This document shows positions 42,157 through 50,892 of a DNA stretch of 64,000 nt, piece by piece. Made by a program: the position numbers and the translations under genes. The notes beneath the pieces are model-generated. The model was not told the origin of the DNA and searched no databases. It worked only from the letters and a program-made list of their open reading frames with translations. Numbering within the stretch: the stretch's first letter is position 1; each line of letters starts with the position of its first letter. The DNA is from Actinomadura sp. NAK00032 (GTDB lineage Bacteria > Actinomycetota > Actinomycetes > Streptosporangiales > Streptosporangiaceae): positions 2,542,001 through 2,606,000 of the forward strand of contig NZ_CP054932.1 in assembly GCF_013364275.1 (NCBI RefSeq), read 5' to 3'.

Positions 42157-42945
42157 TCAGAGGCCGAAGCGGCGGAGCAGCCGCGCCCGCAGCGAGGGGC
42201 CGCCGCCGGCGCCGCCGACGAAGAGCGCCAGGTGCCCGCCCCTGGTGAAGTAGACGGCGACGTCCCGCGCGCCGGCCGCCCGCCGCTGCGGGCCGGTCCG
42301 CACGCCCTCGGCGCGGACGGCGCCGAAGCGGGCCTCGCGGGTGACGCCGAGCGCGGTCGCCGCGACGTGCACGTCCCAGCGCCCGGGCGCCACGGCGGCG
42401 GGGTCGGCGACGGCCTCGAACCCGCGGGCGCCGTCCGGGCGGGGCTCGGCGGGGAAGCCGTGCTCGACGCCGGACGTCCGCTCCCGCAGGATGAGGTCCA
42501 CGGCGGTGTGGTTGGTCTCGACGCGCTGCAGCGCCGCGACGCCGCGGATGCGCACCTTGCGGCCCTGCCAGGCGACCGCGTCGAGCCGGTGCTCGACGCC
42601 GACCTCGGCGGTGATGTCGGCGTCCTGCCGGGGGACGCCGCGCAGGTAGGGGTACATCGCGTAGATCCGGCCGCCGACCACCACGGCGCCCGCCGGGCTG
42701 CCCTCCACCTCGTCCCGGATCAGCCGCTCCAGCTCCTCGCGCAGGCCGTGCTGGATGCAGAACGCCCGGAGCCGCACCGACGCGGGCATCGCGGAGCGGG
42801 CGGCCTCGCTCAGCCCCTCCTCGCCGATGACGTGGCGGGTGCCCTCCACGAGCCGCTCCCGCTGGACGCGGTCGAGGCTCAGGTAGCGGTGGTCGTACAC
42901 GCGCAGCACGTCGCGCAGGACGCTGATGGTGCAGTCCGAGGTCAC
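42157..42945 (-). CDS. Free-standing domain resembling the C-terminal part of TarS-type glycosyltransferases
   Basis: 262 residues, cytosolic. The order of features (helical region RYLSLDRVQRERLVEGTRHVI, VRLRAFCIQHGLREELERLI, then a beta-rich part with VDLILRERTSGVEHGFPAE and APGRWDVHVAATALGVTREARFG) resembles the region that follows the GT2 catalytic domain in actinobacterial wall-teichoic-acid-type glycosyltransferases. No GT2 catalytic domain is present here or in the adjacent DNA. GTG at 42945 is chosen because AGGAGAG lies five bases upstream; the GTG at 42972 is an alternative. It could be a remnant or a stand-alone trimerization or carbohydrate-binding partner. Similarity is from memory and should be treated as moderate. 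Confidence 0.6.
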   Translation of the reverse strand: MTSDCTISVLRDVLRVYDHRYLSLDRVQRERLVEGTRHVIGEEGLSEAARSAMPASVRLRAFCIQHGLREELERLIRDEVEGSPAGAVVVGGRIYAMYPYLRGVPRQDADITAEVGVEHRLDAVAWQGRKVRIRGVAALQRVETNHTAVDLILRERTSGVEHGFPAEPRPDGARGFEAVADPAAVAPGRWDVHVAATALGVTREARFGAVRAEGVRTGPQRRAAGARDVAVYFTRGGHLALFVGGAGGGPSLRARLLRRFGL

Positions 42946-43033
42946 GGGTCTCTCCTGATCGGCCGGGGACACCGGTCACGTTAAGGCTCCGGGCGATTGC
43001 ACACAGTGAAATCCCGGTGGTGTGTCCTCCTGG

Positions 43034-43081
43034 ATGCATACTCGGTATTGCCTCGGGGATACGCGGTATGCATACTTGGTA
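43034..43081. promoter_or_regulatory. PadR operator region
   Basis: A 14-base unit ATGCATACTCGGTA (43034-43047) recurs as ATGCATACTTGGTA (43068-43081), 34 bases apart with one difference. ATGCATAC (43034-43041) and GTATGCAT (43066-43073) also form a perfect inverted pair. The second copy ends four bases before the padR start codon. Confidence 0.78.
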
Positions 43082-43084
43082 GGC

Positions 43085-43684
43085 ATGTCGATCCGTCACG
43101 GCCTGCTGGCACTGCTGTCCCAGGGGCCCCGCTACGGCTACCAGCTGCGCGCCGAGTTCGAGTCCTCCACCGGCGGCACCTGGCCGCTCAACATCGGCCA
43201 GGTCTACTCCACCCTCTCCCGCCTCGAACGCGACGAGCTCGTCACCCGCGTCGGCGCCGACGACGAGGGCCGGTTCGTCTACCGGATCACCCCGGCGGGC
43301 GAGGCGGACGTCCGGCGGTGGTTCGCCACCCCGCTCGTCCGGGCGGACCGTCCCCGCGACGAACTCGCGATCAAGCTCGCGATGGCCGTCACCACGCCGG
43401 GCGTGGACGTCGCCGGCGTCGTCCAGGCGCAGCGCACCGCCACGCTGCGCGCCCTCCAGGACCTCACCCGGCTGAAGGCCGACGCGCCCGCCGTCCCCGC
43501 CGACCAGGGCGACCGCGCGTGGCGGCTGGTGCTGGAGTCCATGATCTTCCAGGCGGAGGCCGAGGTGCGCTGGCTGGACCACTGCGAGTCCTTCGTCGCC
43601 CGCGCCGAGCCCGCCGCCCCGGCGGCCCCGGCCGCCGCGCCCGCCGAGGCGCCGGAGAAGGCCGGCGGGGAGGCGCGGCGATGA
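43085..43684 (+). CDS. PadR-family transcriptional regulator
   Basis: 199 residues. Winged helix SIRHGLLALLSQGPRYGYQL ... NIGQVYSTLSRLERDELV, the PadR signature, then the long helical C-terminal dimer region and an Ala/Pro tail. It probably represses its own operon: two copies of a 14-base site lie directly in front of the start codon. Its stop overlaps the start of the ABC ATPase gene (ATGA), so regulator and exporter are cotranslated. Confidence 0.93.
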   Translation: MSIRHGLLALLSQGPRYGYQLRAEFESSTGGTWPLNIGQVYSTLSRLERDELVTRVGADDEGRFVYRITPAGEADVRRWFATPLVRADRPRDELAIKLAMAVTTPGVDVAGVVQAQRTATLRALQDLTRLKADAPAVPADQGDRAWRLVLESMIFQAEAEVRWLDHCESFVARAEPAAPAAPAAAPAEAPEKAGGEARR

Positions 43685-44397
43685 GCGTGCTGTCCCTGCG
43701 GGACGTCTCCCGCGACCACGGCGGCGGCCCGGCCCTCGTGCACGCCCTCGCGGGGGTGACGCTGGAGGTCGCCGAGGGCGAGTTCGTCGCCGTGATGGGC
43801 CCGTCCGGCTCCGGCAAGTCGACCCTGCTGACGCTCGCCGGCGGGCTCGACACCCCGACGTCCGGCCAGGTCCTCGTGGACGGCGCCGACCTCGGCGCGC
43901 TCGGCCGCGCCGCCCGCTCGGCGCTGCGCCGCCGCGCCGTCGGCTACGTCTTCCAGGACCTCAACCTCATCCCCAGCCTGACCGCCGCCGAGAACGCCAT
44001 GCTGCCCCGCGAGCTGGACGGCGTCCGCGCCCGCAAGGCCCGGCGCGAGGCGCTGCACGCGCTGGCGGAGGTGGGCGTCGGCGACCTCGCCGACCGGTAC
44101 CCCGACGAGATGTCCGGCGGCCAGCAGCAGCGCGTCGCGATCGCCCGCGCGCTGGTCGGCGACCGGCGGCTCGTCCTCGCCGACGAGCCGACCGGCGCGC
44201 TCGACAGCCACACCGGCGAGGACGTCATGCGGGTGCTGCGGGGCCGCTGCGACGCGGGCGCGTCCTGCCTGATGGTCACGCACGAGTCCCGGCACGCCGC
44301 CTGGGCCGACCGGGTCGTGTTCCTGCGCGACGGCCGGCTCGTCGACGCCACGCCCGGCCGCACCGGCCCCGAGACCCTGCTGCGGGAGACGACGTGA
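43681..44397 (+). CDS. ABC transporter ATP-binding protein (MacB/LolD type)
   Basis: 238 residues. Walker A GPSGSGKST, signature MSGGQQQRVAIARAL, Walker B RLVLADEPTGALD and the H loop VTHE are all complete. The FQDLNLIPSLTAAEN segment is typical of the ATPases that work with FtsX-like permeases. Start overlaps the padR stop and its own stop overlaps the permease GTG. With the permease it forms a PadR-controlled exporter, in other bacteria used against peptide antibiotics or cell-wall-active drugs. Confidence 0.95.
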   Translation: MSVLSLRDVSRDHGGGPALVHALAGVTLEVAEGEFVAVMGPSGSGKSTLLTLAGGLDTPTSGQVLVDGADLGALGRAARSALRRRAVGYVFQDLNLIPSLTAAENAMLPRELDGVRARKARREALHALAEVGVGDLADRYPDEMSGGQQQRVAIARALVGDRRLVLADEPTGALDSHTGEDVMRVLRGRCDAGASCLMVTHESRHAAWADRVVFLRDGRLVDATPGRTGPETLLRETT

Positions 44398-46367
44398 CCC
44401 GCTACGGATTCGCCTTCCGCCTCGCGCGGCAGGACGCGCTGCGGTCCCGGGGCCGCACCGCGCTGGTGCTGTGCATGATCGGGCTGCCGGTCGGCGCCGT
44501 CAGCGCCCTCGCGGTCCTGCGGGCGACGACCGCGGCGCGCGACGGCGCGGGCGGCGCGGGCGAGGCGTCCGCCGCCGAGGCCGGCGTGCTGGCGCTGATC
44601 GTCGCGATGGCCGTGCTGGAGGTCGTGCTGCTGGCCGGGCCGGCCTTCGCGGTGGACGTCCGGCGCCGCCGCCGCGACCTCGCGCTCGTCGCGGCGGCGG
44701 GCGGTGCCGGCCGGCACCTGCGCGCCGTCGTGCTGACGAGCGGCGTCCTGCTCGGCGGGTCCGCGGCGGTCGGCGGCGCCGTGCTCGGCGTCGCGGGCGC
44801 GGCCGCTGTCACGTGGACCGCCGAGGCGCGGGGCGCGGCCCCGCTCGGCCCGTTCACCGTGCCGTGGCTCCTGCTCGCCGCCACCGTGCTGCTCGGTGCG
44901 GGCAGCGGACTGGCGGCCGCGCTCGTCCCGGCCGCGCAGGCCGCCCGGATGGACGTCGTCGCCGCCCTCGCCGAGCGCCGCGAGACGCCCGCCCCGGGCC
45001 GCCGCGGCTGGCCCGTCGCCGGAGCCGTGCTCGTCGTCGCGGGCGTGGCGCTGTGCCTGGAGGGCGTCCGGCGGTGGCGCGAGTTCGGCGCCGCGATCGG
45101 CGCGGCGGCGATCATCATCGGGCTCGTGCTCGCCTGCCCGTGGCTCATCGGCGCGGCCGGGCGGCTCGCGCACCGGCTGCCGCTGCCGCTCCGCCTCGCC
45201 GTCCGCGACGGCGCCCGCAACCGGGCCCGCACCGCGCCCGCGGTCGCCGCGATCATGGCGGCCGTCGCCGGAATCACCGCGCTGGCCATCGGGGGCGCCA
45301 GCGACCTCCGGCAGGAGCAGGTCGAGTACCAGGCGCGGCTGCCCATGGGCTCGGCGCTGGTCCGGCCGCCGCTGGACCGGGCGGAGGAGGTGGGAGCCGC
45401 CGTCCGGGGCGACCTGCCCGGCGTGCCCGTCCTGCCGCTGAAGGCCATGCCGGGGCCGGACGGTGTCTGCGCGTCCGACGACTGGTCGCAGTGCCCGTCC
45501 GTGAGCTTCGCCGCCGAACGCGACGGGAACGCCTCCTTCGACCTCATGGACAACGTGGTCGGCGGCGCCCGCGAGGCCCGGCTCGTCCTCGGCCGCGACG
45601 ATCCCGCCGTCACGGCCGCGCTGGCAGCAGGCAAGATCGTGCTGTTCCGGGTCGAGCCCCTGGCCGGCGGGACGACCACGGCCAAGGTGTCCTACTGGGC
45701 GGACGACAAGGAGCACACCCTCCGGACGATCGGGAACCTGCCGGCGGTCGCCGCACCCGGCGACCCGCACGTGCGGGCCATCGTCCCGCCGGCGGCCGCC
45801 GCGAAGATCGGGCTGCCCGTCCGGACGGAGGCGTTCGGCGTCGACCGCGCCGACCACCGCGTCACCGAGGCCGAACAGGCGCGCCTCGACAGGACCCTCG
45901 GCTCCTTCACCAAGGACGACGGGTCCGTCTACGTCGAACGCGGCTTCACCGGGTCGTTCGGCAAGGTCGTGCTGATGCTGGCGGGGGCGGCGGGCGTCCT
46001 CGCACTGGGCGGGGCGCTGATCGCGACCGGGCTGGCGTCCGCCGACGCCCGTCCCGACCTCGCGACCCTCGGCGCCGTCGGCGCCAAGCCCGGCACCCGG
46101 CGGCTGCTGGCCATGGGACGGGCCGCGTTCATCGCCGCGCTCGGCTGCTGGCTCGGCATCGCCGGCGGGCTCGTCCCCGGCATCGCGGTGGCGCGCCCGC
46201 TCACCGGCGAGGTCCAGGAGACGGGCGCGGCGGCGCACGGCGTGATCGTCGACATCCCGTGGACGCTGCTCCTGGCGGTCGGCGTCGGCATCCCGCTGCT
46301 CGTCGCACTCGTCGCCGGCGCGACCACCGCCACCCGCCTCCCCACGACCCGCCGCACCACGGCCTAG
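44394..46367 (+). CDS. FtsX-like ABC transporter permease
   Basis: 657 residues. One N-terminal membrane segment, then groups of segments in the first half (ALIVAMAVLEVVLLAGPAFA; VVLTSGVLLGGSAAVGGAVLG; VPWLLLAATVLLGAGSGL), a central extracytoplasmic domain (~300-520) and a final set of three (AGAAGVLALGGALIATGLA; AFIAALGCWLGIAGGLVPG; TLLLAVGVGIPLLVALVAG). GTG start overlaps the ATPase stop. Partner of the ATPase in the PadR operon. A terminator follows. Confidence 0.9.
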   Translation: MTRYGFAFRLARQDALRSRGRTALVLCMIGLPVGAVSALAVLRATTAARDGAGGAGEASAAEAGVLALIVAMAVLEVVLLAGPAFAVDVRRRRRDLALVAAAGGAGRHLRAVVLTSGVLLGGSAAVGGAVLGVAGAAAVTWTAEARGAAPLGPFTVPWLLLAATVLLGAGSGLAAALVPAAQAARMDVVAALAERRETPAPGRRGWPVAGAVLVVAGVALCLEGVRRWREFGAAIGAAAIIIGLVLACPWLIGAAGRLAHRLPLPLRLAVRDGARNRARTAPAVAAIMAAVAGITALAIGGASDLRQEQVEYQARLPMGSALVRPPLDRAEEVGAAVRGDLPGVPVLPLKAMPGPDGVCASDDWSQCPSVSFAAERDGNASFDLMDNVVGGAREARLVLGRDDPAVTAALAAGKIVLFRVEPLAGGTTTAKVSYWADDKEHTLRTIGNLPAVAAPGDPHVRAIVPPAAAAKIGLPVRTEAFGVDRADHRVTEAEQARLDRTLGSFTKDDGSVYVERGFTGSFGKVVLMLAGAAGVLALGGALIATGLASADARPDLATLGAVGAKPGTRRLLAMGRAAFIAALGCWLGIAGGLVPGIAVARPLTGEVQETGAAAHGVIVDIPWTLLLAVGVGIPLLVALVAGATTATRLPTTRRTTA

Positions 46368-46381
46368 CGACCCCGCCCCAC

Positions 46382-46416
46382 GGCCCGCCAGACCCCGCGC
46401 CGCGGTCTGGCGGGCC
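46382..46416 (+). terminator. Terminator of the PadR-ABC operon
   Basis: Perfect 13-base stem GGCCCGCCAGACC (46382-46394) / GGTCTGGCGGGCC (46404-46416), loop of nine, about 15 bases after the permease stop. Confidence 0.78.
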
Positions 46417-46529
46417 CTGCCCCTGGCGGTCCCGTCCTGGGGAAAGGTGTGGTCATGGGTCCGCGCCGGGCGGGGAAACGCGCGGGCCGGAACTCAGCCG
46501 CGGGCCGGTGCGGTGGTAGCGTCCGGCGC

Positions 46530-48068
46530 GTGGCCGAGGTCGTCGTGGCGCAGGAACCCGTCGGGGAGGTTCCGGCCGGCACCGGGGGAGGCGCCCGGCG
46601 CCGGCCCCGCCTGCCGCTCGCCGCGCTGATCGCGGCGAGCGCGCTGCTGTACGTGGCGTACGCGCTGATGCGGCTGCGCGCCTTCCGGACCGGCAGCTAC
46701 GACCTGGTGATCTTCGACCAGGCGGTCCGGTCCTACAGCCGGTTCGACCTGCCGGTCGCCATGGTGAAGGGCGTCCACAACGGCTTCGGGCCCGACTTCT
46801 CCGTCCTCGGCGACCACTTCTCGCCGATCCTGGCGCTGCTCGCGCCGTTCTACTGGATCCACGACGGCCCCGAGACGCTGCTGATCGCGCAGGCCGTGCT
46901 GCTCGCGCTCGCGATCTGGCCGATCTGGCGGTACGCCGAGCGCAGGCTCGGCTCCGGCGCCGCGTACTGCGCGGCGGGCGCCTACGCGCTGTCCTGGCCG
47001 ATCGCCGAGGCGCTCGCGTTCGACTTCCACGAGGTCGCGTTCGTCCCGCTGCTGTCGGCGCTGCTGGTCGAGCGGTACGACGCCGGGCGGCGCGTCCACG
47101 CGGCGGTGGCGGCGGCCGCGCTGCTGCTCGTCAAGGAGGACATGGGGCTCCTCCTCACGGGCTTCGGCCTCTACCTGCTCACCCGGCCCGACGAGTCCGA
47201 CGGCGAGCGGCGGCGGCTGCGCGACCTGCTGCCCCGGGGCGACCGCCGGGCCGGGCTCGCCTACGCGGCGGTCGGGCTGTGCGCCACCTGGGTCAGTTCG
47301 CGGGTGCTCATCTCGGCCTTCGGCGGCGACAACGGCTACTACTGGGCGTACGGGGCGCTCGGCCCCGACGTGCCGCACGCCGCAGTCCACGCCCTCACCC
47401 AGCCGTGGGACGTCGCCGCCGTGCTCGTCGACCCGCCGCAGAAGGTGCTGACGATGGCGCTGGTCCTGCTGCCGCTGCTCCTGCTGCCGCTGGCGTCTCC
47501 ACTGACCCTCACCGCCGTGCCGCTGCTGGCCGAGCGGATGCTCGCGAGCAGCTTCGGCAACTGGTGGGAGCCCCACTACCACTACAACGCGTTCATCGTC
47601 GCCGTGCTCGTCCTCGCGGGGGTGGACGGAGCGGCACGGCTGCGCGGGCGGCTGGGCAAGGTTCGGCGCGTCCCGCCCGTGCTGCCGATGGCCGGGGTGC
47701 TGGCCGCGACGCTCGTGTGCGTGCCGTTCTTCGCCTACCGGCACCTGGCCGACCCCGCGCTCTGGCGGCAGAACGAGCGGGCCCGCGCGGCCGCGGCGGC
47801 GGCCGCGACCGTCCCCGACGGCGCGCTCGTCGAGGCGGCCAACGGCGTCGGGCCCGCGCTGACGTCCCGCGCCCGCGTCCTGCTGTGGGACGAGCGGTCG
47901 CGCGGGGCGCCGTGGGTGGTCGCCTACGTCGGGCGGCTGGAGTTCCCGTTCCCCTCGGTCGCCGACCAGCGGCGGCGGGTCGCCGAGCTGGAGGCCGCCG
48001 GGTACCGGACGGTCTTCCGGCAGTCCGGATACATCGTCCTGCACCGCGACGCCCCCGATCCCTGGTGA
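46530..48068 (+). CDS. DUF2079 membrane protein
   Basis: 512 residues with about ten membrane segments. The N-terminal pattern YDLVIFDQAVRSYSRFDLPV and HNGFGPDFSVLGDHFSPILALLAPFYWI is that of DUF2079, a family related in topology to GT-C glycosyltransferases; a catalytic role is not established. The Asp-rich first loop (GSYDLVIFD) would be the place of an acid in a GT-C enzyme. TAGCGT (46517-46522) lies seven bases before the GTG at 46530, so I prefer that leaderless start over the GTG at 46449. Confidence 0.85.
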   Translation: MAEVVVAQEPVGEVPAGTGGGARRRPRLPLAALIAASALLYVAYALMRLRAFRTGSYDLVIFDQAVRSYSRFDLPVAMVKGVHNGFGPDFSVLGDHFSPILALLAPFYWIHDGPETLLIAQAVLLALAIWPIWRYAERRLGSGAAYCAAGAYALSWPIAEALAFDFHEVAFVPLLSALLVERYDAGRRVHAAVAAAALLLVKEDMGLLLTGFGLYLLTRPDESDGERRRLRDLLPRGDRRAGLAYAAVGLCATWVSSRVLISAFGGDNGYYWAYGALGPDVPHAAVHALTQPWDVAAVLVDPPQKVLTMALVLLPLLLLPLASPLTLTAVPLLAERMLASSFGNWWEPHYHYNAFIVAVLVLAGVDGAARLRGRLGKVRRVPPVLPMAGVLAATLVCVPFFAYRHLADPALWRQNERARAAAAAAATVPDGALVEAANGVGPALTSRARVLLWDERSRGAPWVVAYVGRLEFPFPSVADQRRRVAELEAAGYRTVFRQSGYIVLHRDAPDPW

Positions 48069-48275
48069 GCCGCCGCTTTGGACGGATTGTCCAGTGACCG
48101 ATGGACGACATCGCTGTCAGAATTCCAGTGAAGATACCGTTCGGATAAATATCCCTATCGTTTCTGGGTACTTTGCCTGATACTTGAAGAAAGCCGTGAC
48201 GGCCGCGGCCACTGCGTGGAGAACCTGCGCGAACACCCGTGTGACCGCCGCCGGAACGGGTCCTGGGCGGAGCGG
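48069..48275. other. AT-rich upstream region of the 48276/48400 gene pair
   Basis: 207 bases, locally far richer in A and T than the rest of the window (48115-48195). Contains the palindrome GGATA-AA-TATCC (48143-48154). Likely promoter and control region for the small ORF and the thymidylate synthase-fold gene; I see no clear -35/-10 pair. Confidence 0.45.
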
Positions 48276-48398
48276 ATGAGCGGTGTGAGGCTGATCGAGG
48301 ACAACACGGGCACGCCGGCCGGAGGCGGTGCGCAATTCCCCACCGGCGCGGCAATCGCGCGGCTAGTCAATTTTGTGAATAACGGTGCGGAGTCATGA
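48276..48398 (+). CDS. Candidate small protein of 40 residues
   Basis: ATG at 48276 with GGAG three bases upstream; 40 residues beginning MSGVRLIEDNTGTPAGGGAQ and ending in RLVNFVNNGAES. Its stop is one base before the ATG of the following gene, which suggests coupled translation. A GTG at 48216 would extend it to 60 residues. No family recognised; base composition of its 3' part is less GC-rich than the neighbours. It may be a real small protein or just a leader ORF. Confidence 0.4.
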   Translation: MSGVRLIEDNTGTPAGGGAQFPTGAAIARLVNFVNNGAES

Positions 48399-48399
48399 C

Positions 48400-49038
48400 A
48401 TGCCGGCGCATCGGGACGAGGACGTCCGGCGCTGGGAGACGTGCGGTCAGGCGTGGATCGGCGTGCTGCGACACGTCTGGTCCGCCGGCGAGGCCGGGCT
48501 GGAGGACGGCGGTCCCATCATCGAGGGACCCCCGCTGCTGTTCGAGATCGGTTCGCTGAGCTGGGAGGACCCGATCCTCCACGAGCACGGCGACCGGGCG
48601 CGGCTCGTGCGGCGCGCCCAGGAGCGCACCCGCCGGGTCGTCCGGGGCCGGTACTGGCCCCGGCTGCACGACCTGGACGGGCACGACCAGATCCGCTGGG
48701 TGGTCGACCTGCTGCGGGCCAGGCCGTGGACGACCAGCGCGTGGATCTCCCTGACGATCCCGGGCGAGCCGGCCGACGGGCTGCCGGCGCTGACCGCGCT
48801 GTCGTTCCGGATCCGCGGCTACCGGCTGACCATGACCGCGATGTTCCGGTCGCAGAACGTCCACCGCGGCTACCTGATGTACATCCCGCTGCGCGAGGTG
48901 CAACTCGGCGTCGCCGAGGAGCTCGGGCTGCCCGCCGGGCCGCTGCGGGTGTTCGTGGACGTCCCGCACGTGCACGTCGCCGACGCCGAACGGGTGGCGT
49001 CCGTGCTCGCCGCCGTCCCGGAACCGAACGCGGCCTGA
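48400..49038 (+). CDS. Thymidylate synthase-fold protein lacking the catalytic cysteine
   Basis: 212 residues. The second half follows the thymidylate synthase/pyrimidine hydroxymethylase pattern: DLLRARPWTTSAWISLT, then LPALTALSFRIRGYRLTMTA, MFRSQNVHRGYLM and ELGLPAGPLRVFVDVPHVHV. At the place of the catalytic Pro-Cys the sequence reads Pro129-Ala130, so the nucleophile is missing, and the RSxD motif is RSQN (150-153). It is therefore unlikely to methylate dUMP. It might bind a nucleotide or have another role. Start at 48400; GTG 48385 is an alternative. Assignment rests on motif reading, not on a search. Confidence 0.65.
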   Translation: MPAHRDEDVRRWETCGQAWIGVLRHVWSAGEAGLEDGGPIIEGPPLLFEIGSLSWEDPILHEHGDRARLVRRAQERTRRVVRGRYWPRLHDLDGHDQIRWVVDLLRARPWTTSAWISLTIPGEPADGLPALTALSFRIRGYRLTMTAMFRSQNVHRGYLMYIPLREVQLGVAEELGLPAGPLRVFVDVPHVHVADAERVASVLAAVPEPNAA

Positions 49039-49233
49039 CAGACGCTGCCTGGCAGACGCGGCCTGACAGACCAGGGCGAATGCGGAGTTACCGGTGAGTC
49101 CTTCCCTGCCGCGAACCGGCGCCGCCGCCGGGTTATAGACTCATCTGCCGGGGGCGAGGTCCACGACGAGGTGACTCGCGACTTCACCTGCACACAGCAC
49201 ACGAACATCCACTTCCCGAAGGACTGTTTCCTC

Positions 49234-50823
49234 TTGAGCAAGCCCGTCGTCCTCGTCGCAGAAGAACTCTCCCCGGCCGGCATCGCCGTGCTGGAGGCCG
49301 ACTTCGACGTCCGGAGCGTCGACGGCAGCGACCGCGAGCAGCTGCTCCCGGCCGTCGCCGACGTCGACGCCCTGATCGTGCGCAGCGCCACCAAGGTCAC
49401 GGCCGAGGTGTTCCAGCACGCCAAGAAGCTCCGGGTCGTCGCCCGCGCCGGCGTCGGCCTCGACAACGTCGACGTGGAGGCCGCCACCAAGGCCGGCGTC
49501 ATGGTCGTCAACGCGCCCACGTCCAACATCGTCACCGCCGCCGAGCACGCGATCGCGCTGCTCCTCGCCACCGCGCGCAACGTCCCGCAGGGGCACTCCG
49601 CGCTCAAGCAGGGCGAGTGGAAGCGCTCGAAGTACACCGGCGTCGAGCTGCAGGGCAAGACCGTCGGCGTCCTCGGCCTCGGCCGGATCGGCGTCCTGGT
49701 CGCCCAGCGCCTCGCCGCCTTCGACATGAACGTGATCGCGTTCGACCCGTACGTGCAGGCCGCCCGCGCCGCCCAGCTCGGCGTGAAGCTCGTCACGCTC
49801 GACGAGCTGCTCCGCGAGAGCGACTTCATCACCGTCCACCTGCCGAAGACCCCCGAGACCCTCGGCCTGGTCGGCGACGCCGAGCTGCACAAGGTCAAGC
49901 CGAACGTGCGGATCGTCAACGCCGCCCGCGGCGGGATCGTCGACGAGGAGGCCCTCGACCTCGCGATCAAGGACGGCCGCGTCGCCGGCGCCGGGCTCGA
50001 CGTGTTCAGCAGCGAGCCCTGCACCGACAGCCCGCTGTTCCACCACGACAACGTCGTGGTCACCCCGCACCTCGGCGCCAGCACCCACGAGGCGCAGGAG
50101 AAGGCCGGCACGCAGGTCGCCCGCTCGGTGAAGCTCGCGCTGTCCGGCGAGTTCGTGCCGGACGCCGTCAACGTGCAGGGCGGCGCGGTCGCCGAGGACG
50201 TCAAGCCCGGCCTGCCGCTCGCCGAGAAGCTCGGCCGCATCTTCACCGCCCTCGCCGGCGGCGTCCCCGTCCGGCTCGACGTCGTCGTCCGCGGCGAGAT
50301 CGCCGAGCACGACGTGAAGGTGCTGGAGCTCGCCGCGCTCAAGGGCGTCTTCGTGGACGTCATCGAGGAGGCCGTGACCTTCGTCAACGCGCCGCTGCTG
50401 GCCCGCGACCGCGGCGTCGAGGTCACCCTCACCACCTCCGAGGACAGCCCCGACTGGCGCAACGTCGTACAGGTGCGCGGCACGATGGCCGACGGCGGCG
50501 TCGTCTCGGTCTCCGGCACGCTCACCGGCCCCAAGCACGCCGAGCGCATCATCGAGATCAACGGCTACAACATGGAGCTCGTCCCGACCGAGCACATGGC
50601 GTTCTTCTCCTACGTCGACCGCCCCGGCATCGTCGGCGCCGTCGGCAAGCTGCTCGGCGACGAGCAGGTCAACATCGCCGGCATGCAGGTCGGCCGGGAC
50701 GCCAAGGGCGGCAAGGCGCTGATCGCGCTCACCGTCGACTCCGCCATCGCGCCGCAGCTCGTGGACGCCATCACCCGCGAGGTCGGCGCCGACATGGGCC
50801 GCCGCGTCGACCTGGAGGGCTGA
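49234..50823 (+). CDS. serA: D-3-phosphoglycerate dehydrogenase
   Basis: 529 residues, the long actinobacterial form. NAD-binding motif GLGRIG (~148), catalytic Arg (RIVNAARGGIVDE), Glu and His (TPHLGASTHEAQ), then the intervening ASB domain and the C-terminal ACT domain (HMAFFSYVDRPGIVGAVGKLLG) that senses serine. First step of serine synthesis. The TTG at 49234 gives the usual N terminus (MSKPVVLVAEELSPAG); AAGGA lies about 12 bases upstream. A GTG at 49171 would add 21 residues not typical of the family. A terminator follows. Confidence 0.95.
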   Translation: MSKPVVLVAEELSPAGIAVLEADFDVRSVDGSDREQLLPAVADVDALIVRSATKVTAEVFQHAKKLRVVARAGVGLDNVDVEAATKAGVMVVNAPTSNIVTAAEHAIALLLATARNVPQGHSALKQGEWKRSKYTGVELQGKTVGVLGLGRIGVLVAQRLAAFDMNVIAFDPYVQAARAAQLGVKLVTLDELLRESDFITVHLPKTPETLGLVGDAELHKVKPNVRIVNAARGGIVDEEALDLAIKDGRVAGAGLDVFSSEPCTDSPLFHHDNVVVTPHLGASTHEAQEKAGTQVARSVKLALSGEFVPDAVNVQGGAVAEDVKPGLPLAEKLGRIFTALAGGVPVRLDVVVRGEIAEHDVKVLELAALKGVFVDVIEEAVTFVNAPLLARDRGVEVTLTTSEDSPDWRNVVQVRGTMADGGVVSVSGTLTGPKHAERIIEINGYNMELVPTEHMAFFSYVDRPGIVGAVGKLLGDEQVNIAGMQVGRDAKGGKALIALTVDSAIAPQLVDAITREVGADMGRRVDLEG

Positions 50824-50852
50824 CGCCCGCCCGCACGTCTCACATACTGAGA

Positions 50853-50892
50853 ACCTCCGCCACGGATCGGGACAACCCGCCGTGGCGGAGGT
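50853..50892 (+). terminator. serA terminator
   Basis: Perfect 13-base stem ACCTCCGCCACGG (50853-50865) / CCGTGGCGGAGGT (50880-50892), 14-base loop; GAGA/TTCTC extend the pairing past a small bulge. Confidence 0.82.

Noticed and set aside
48117..48335. Minus-strand ORF of 72 codons in the AT-rich region
   Set aside because: It overlaps the better supported plus-strand small ORF and has no ribosome site or family.
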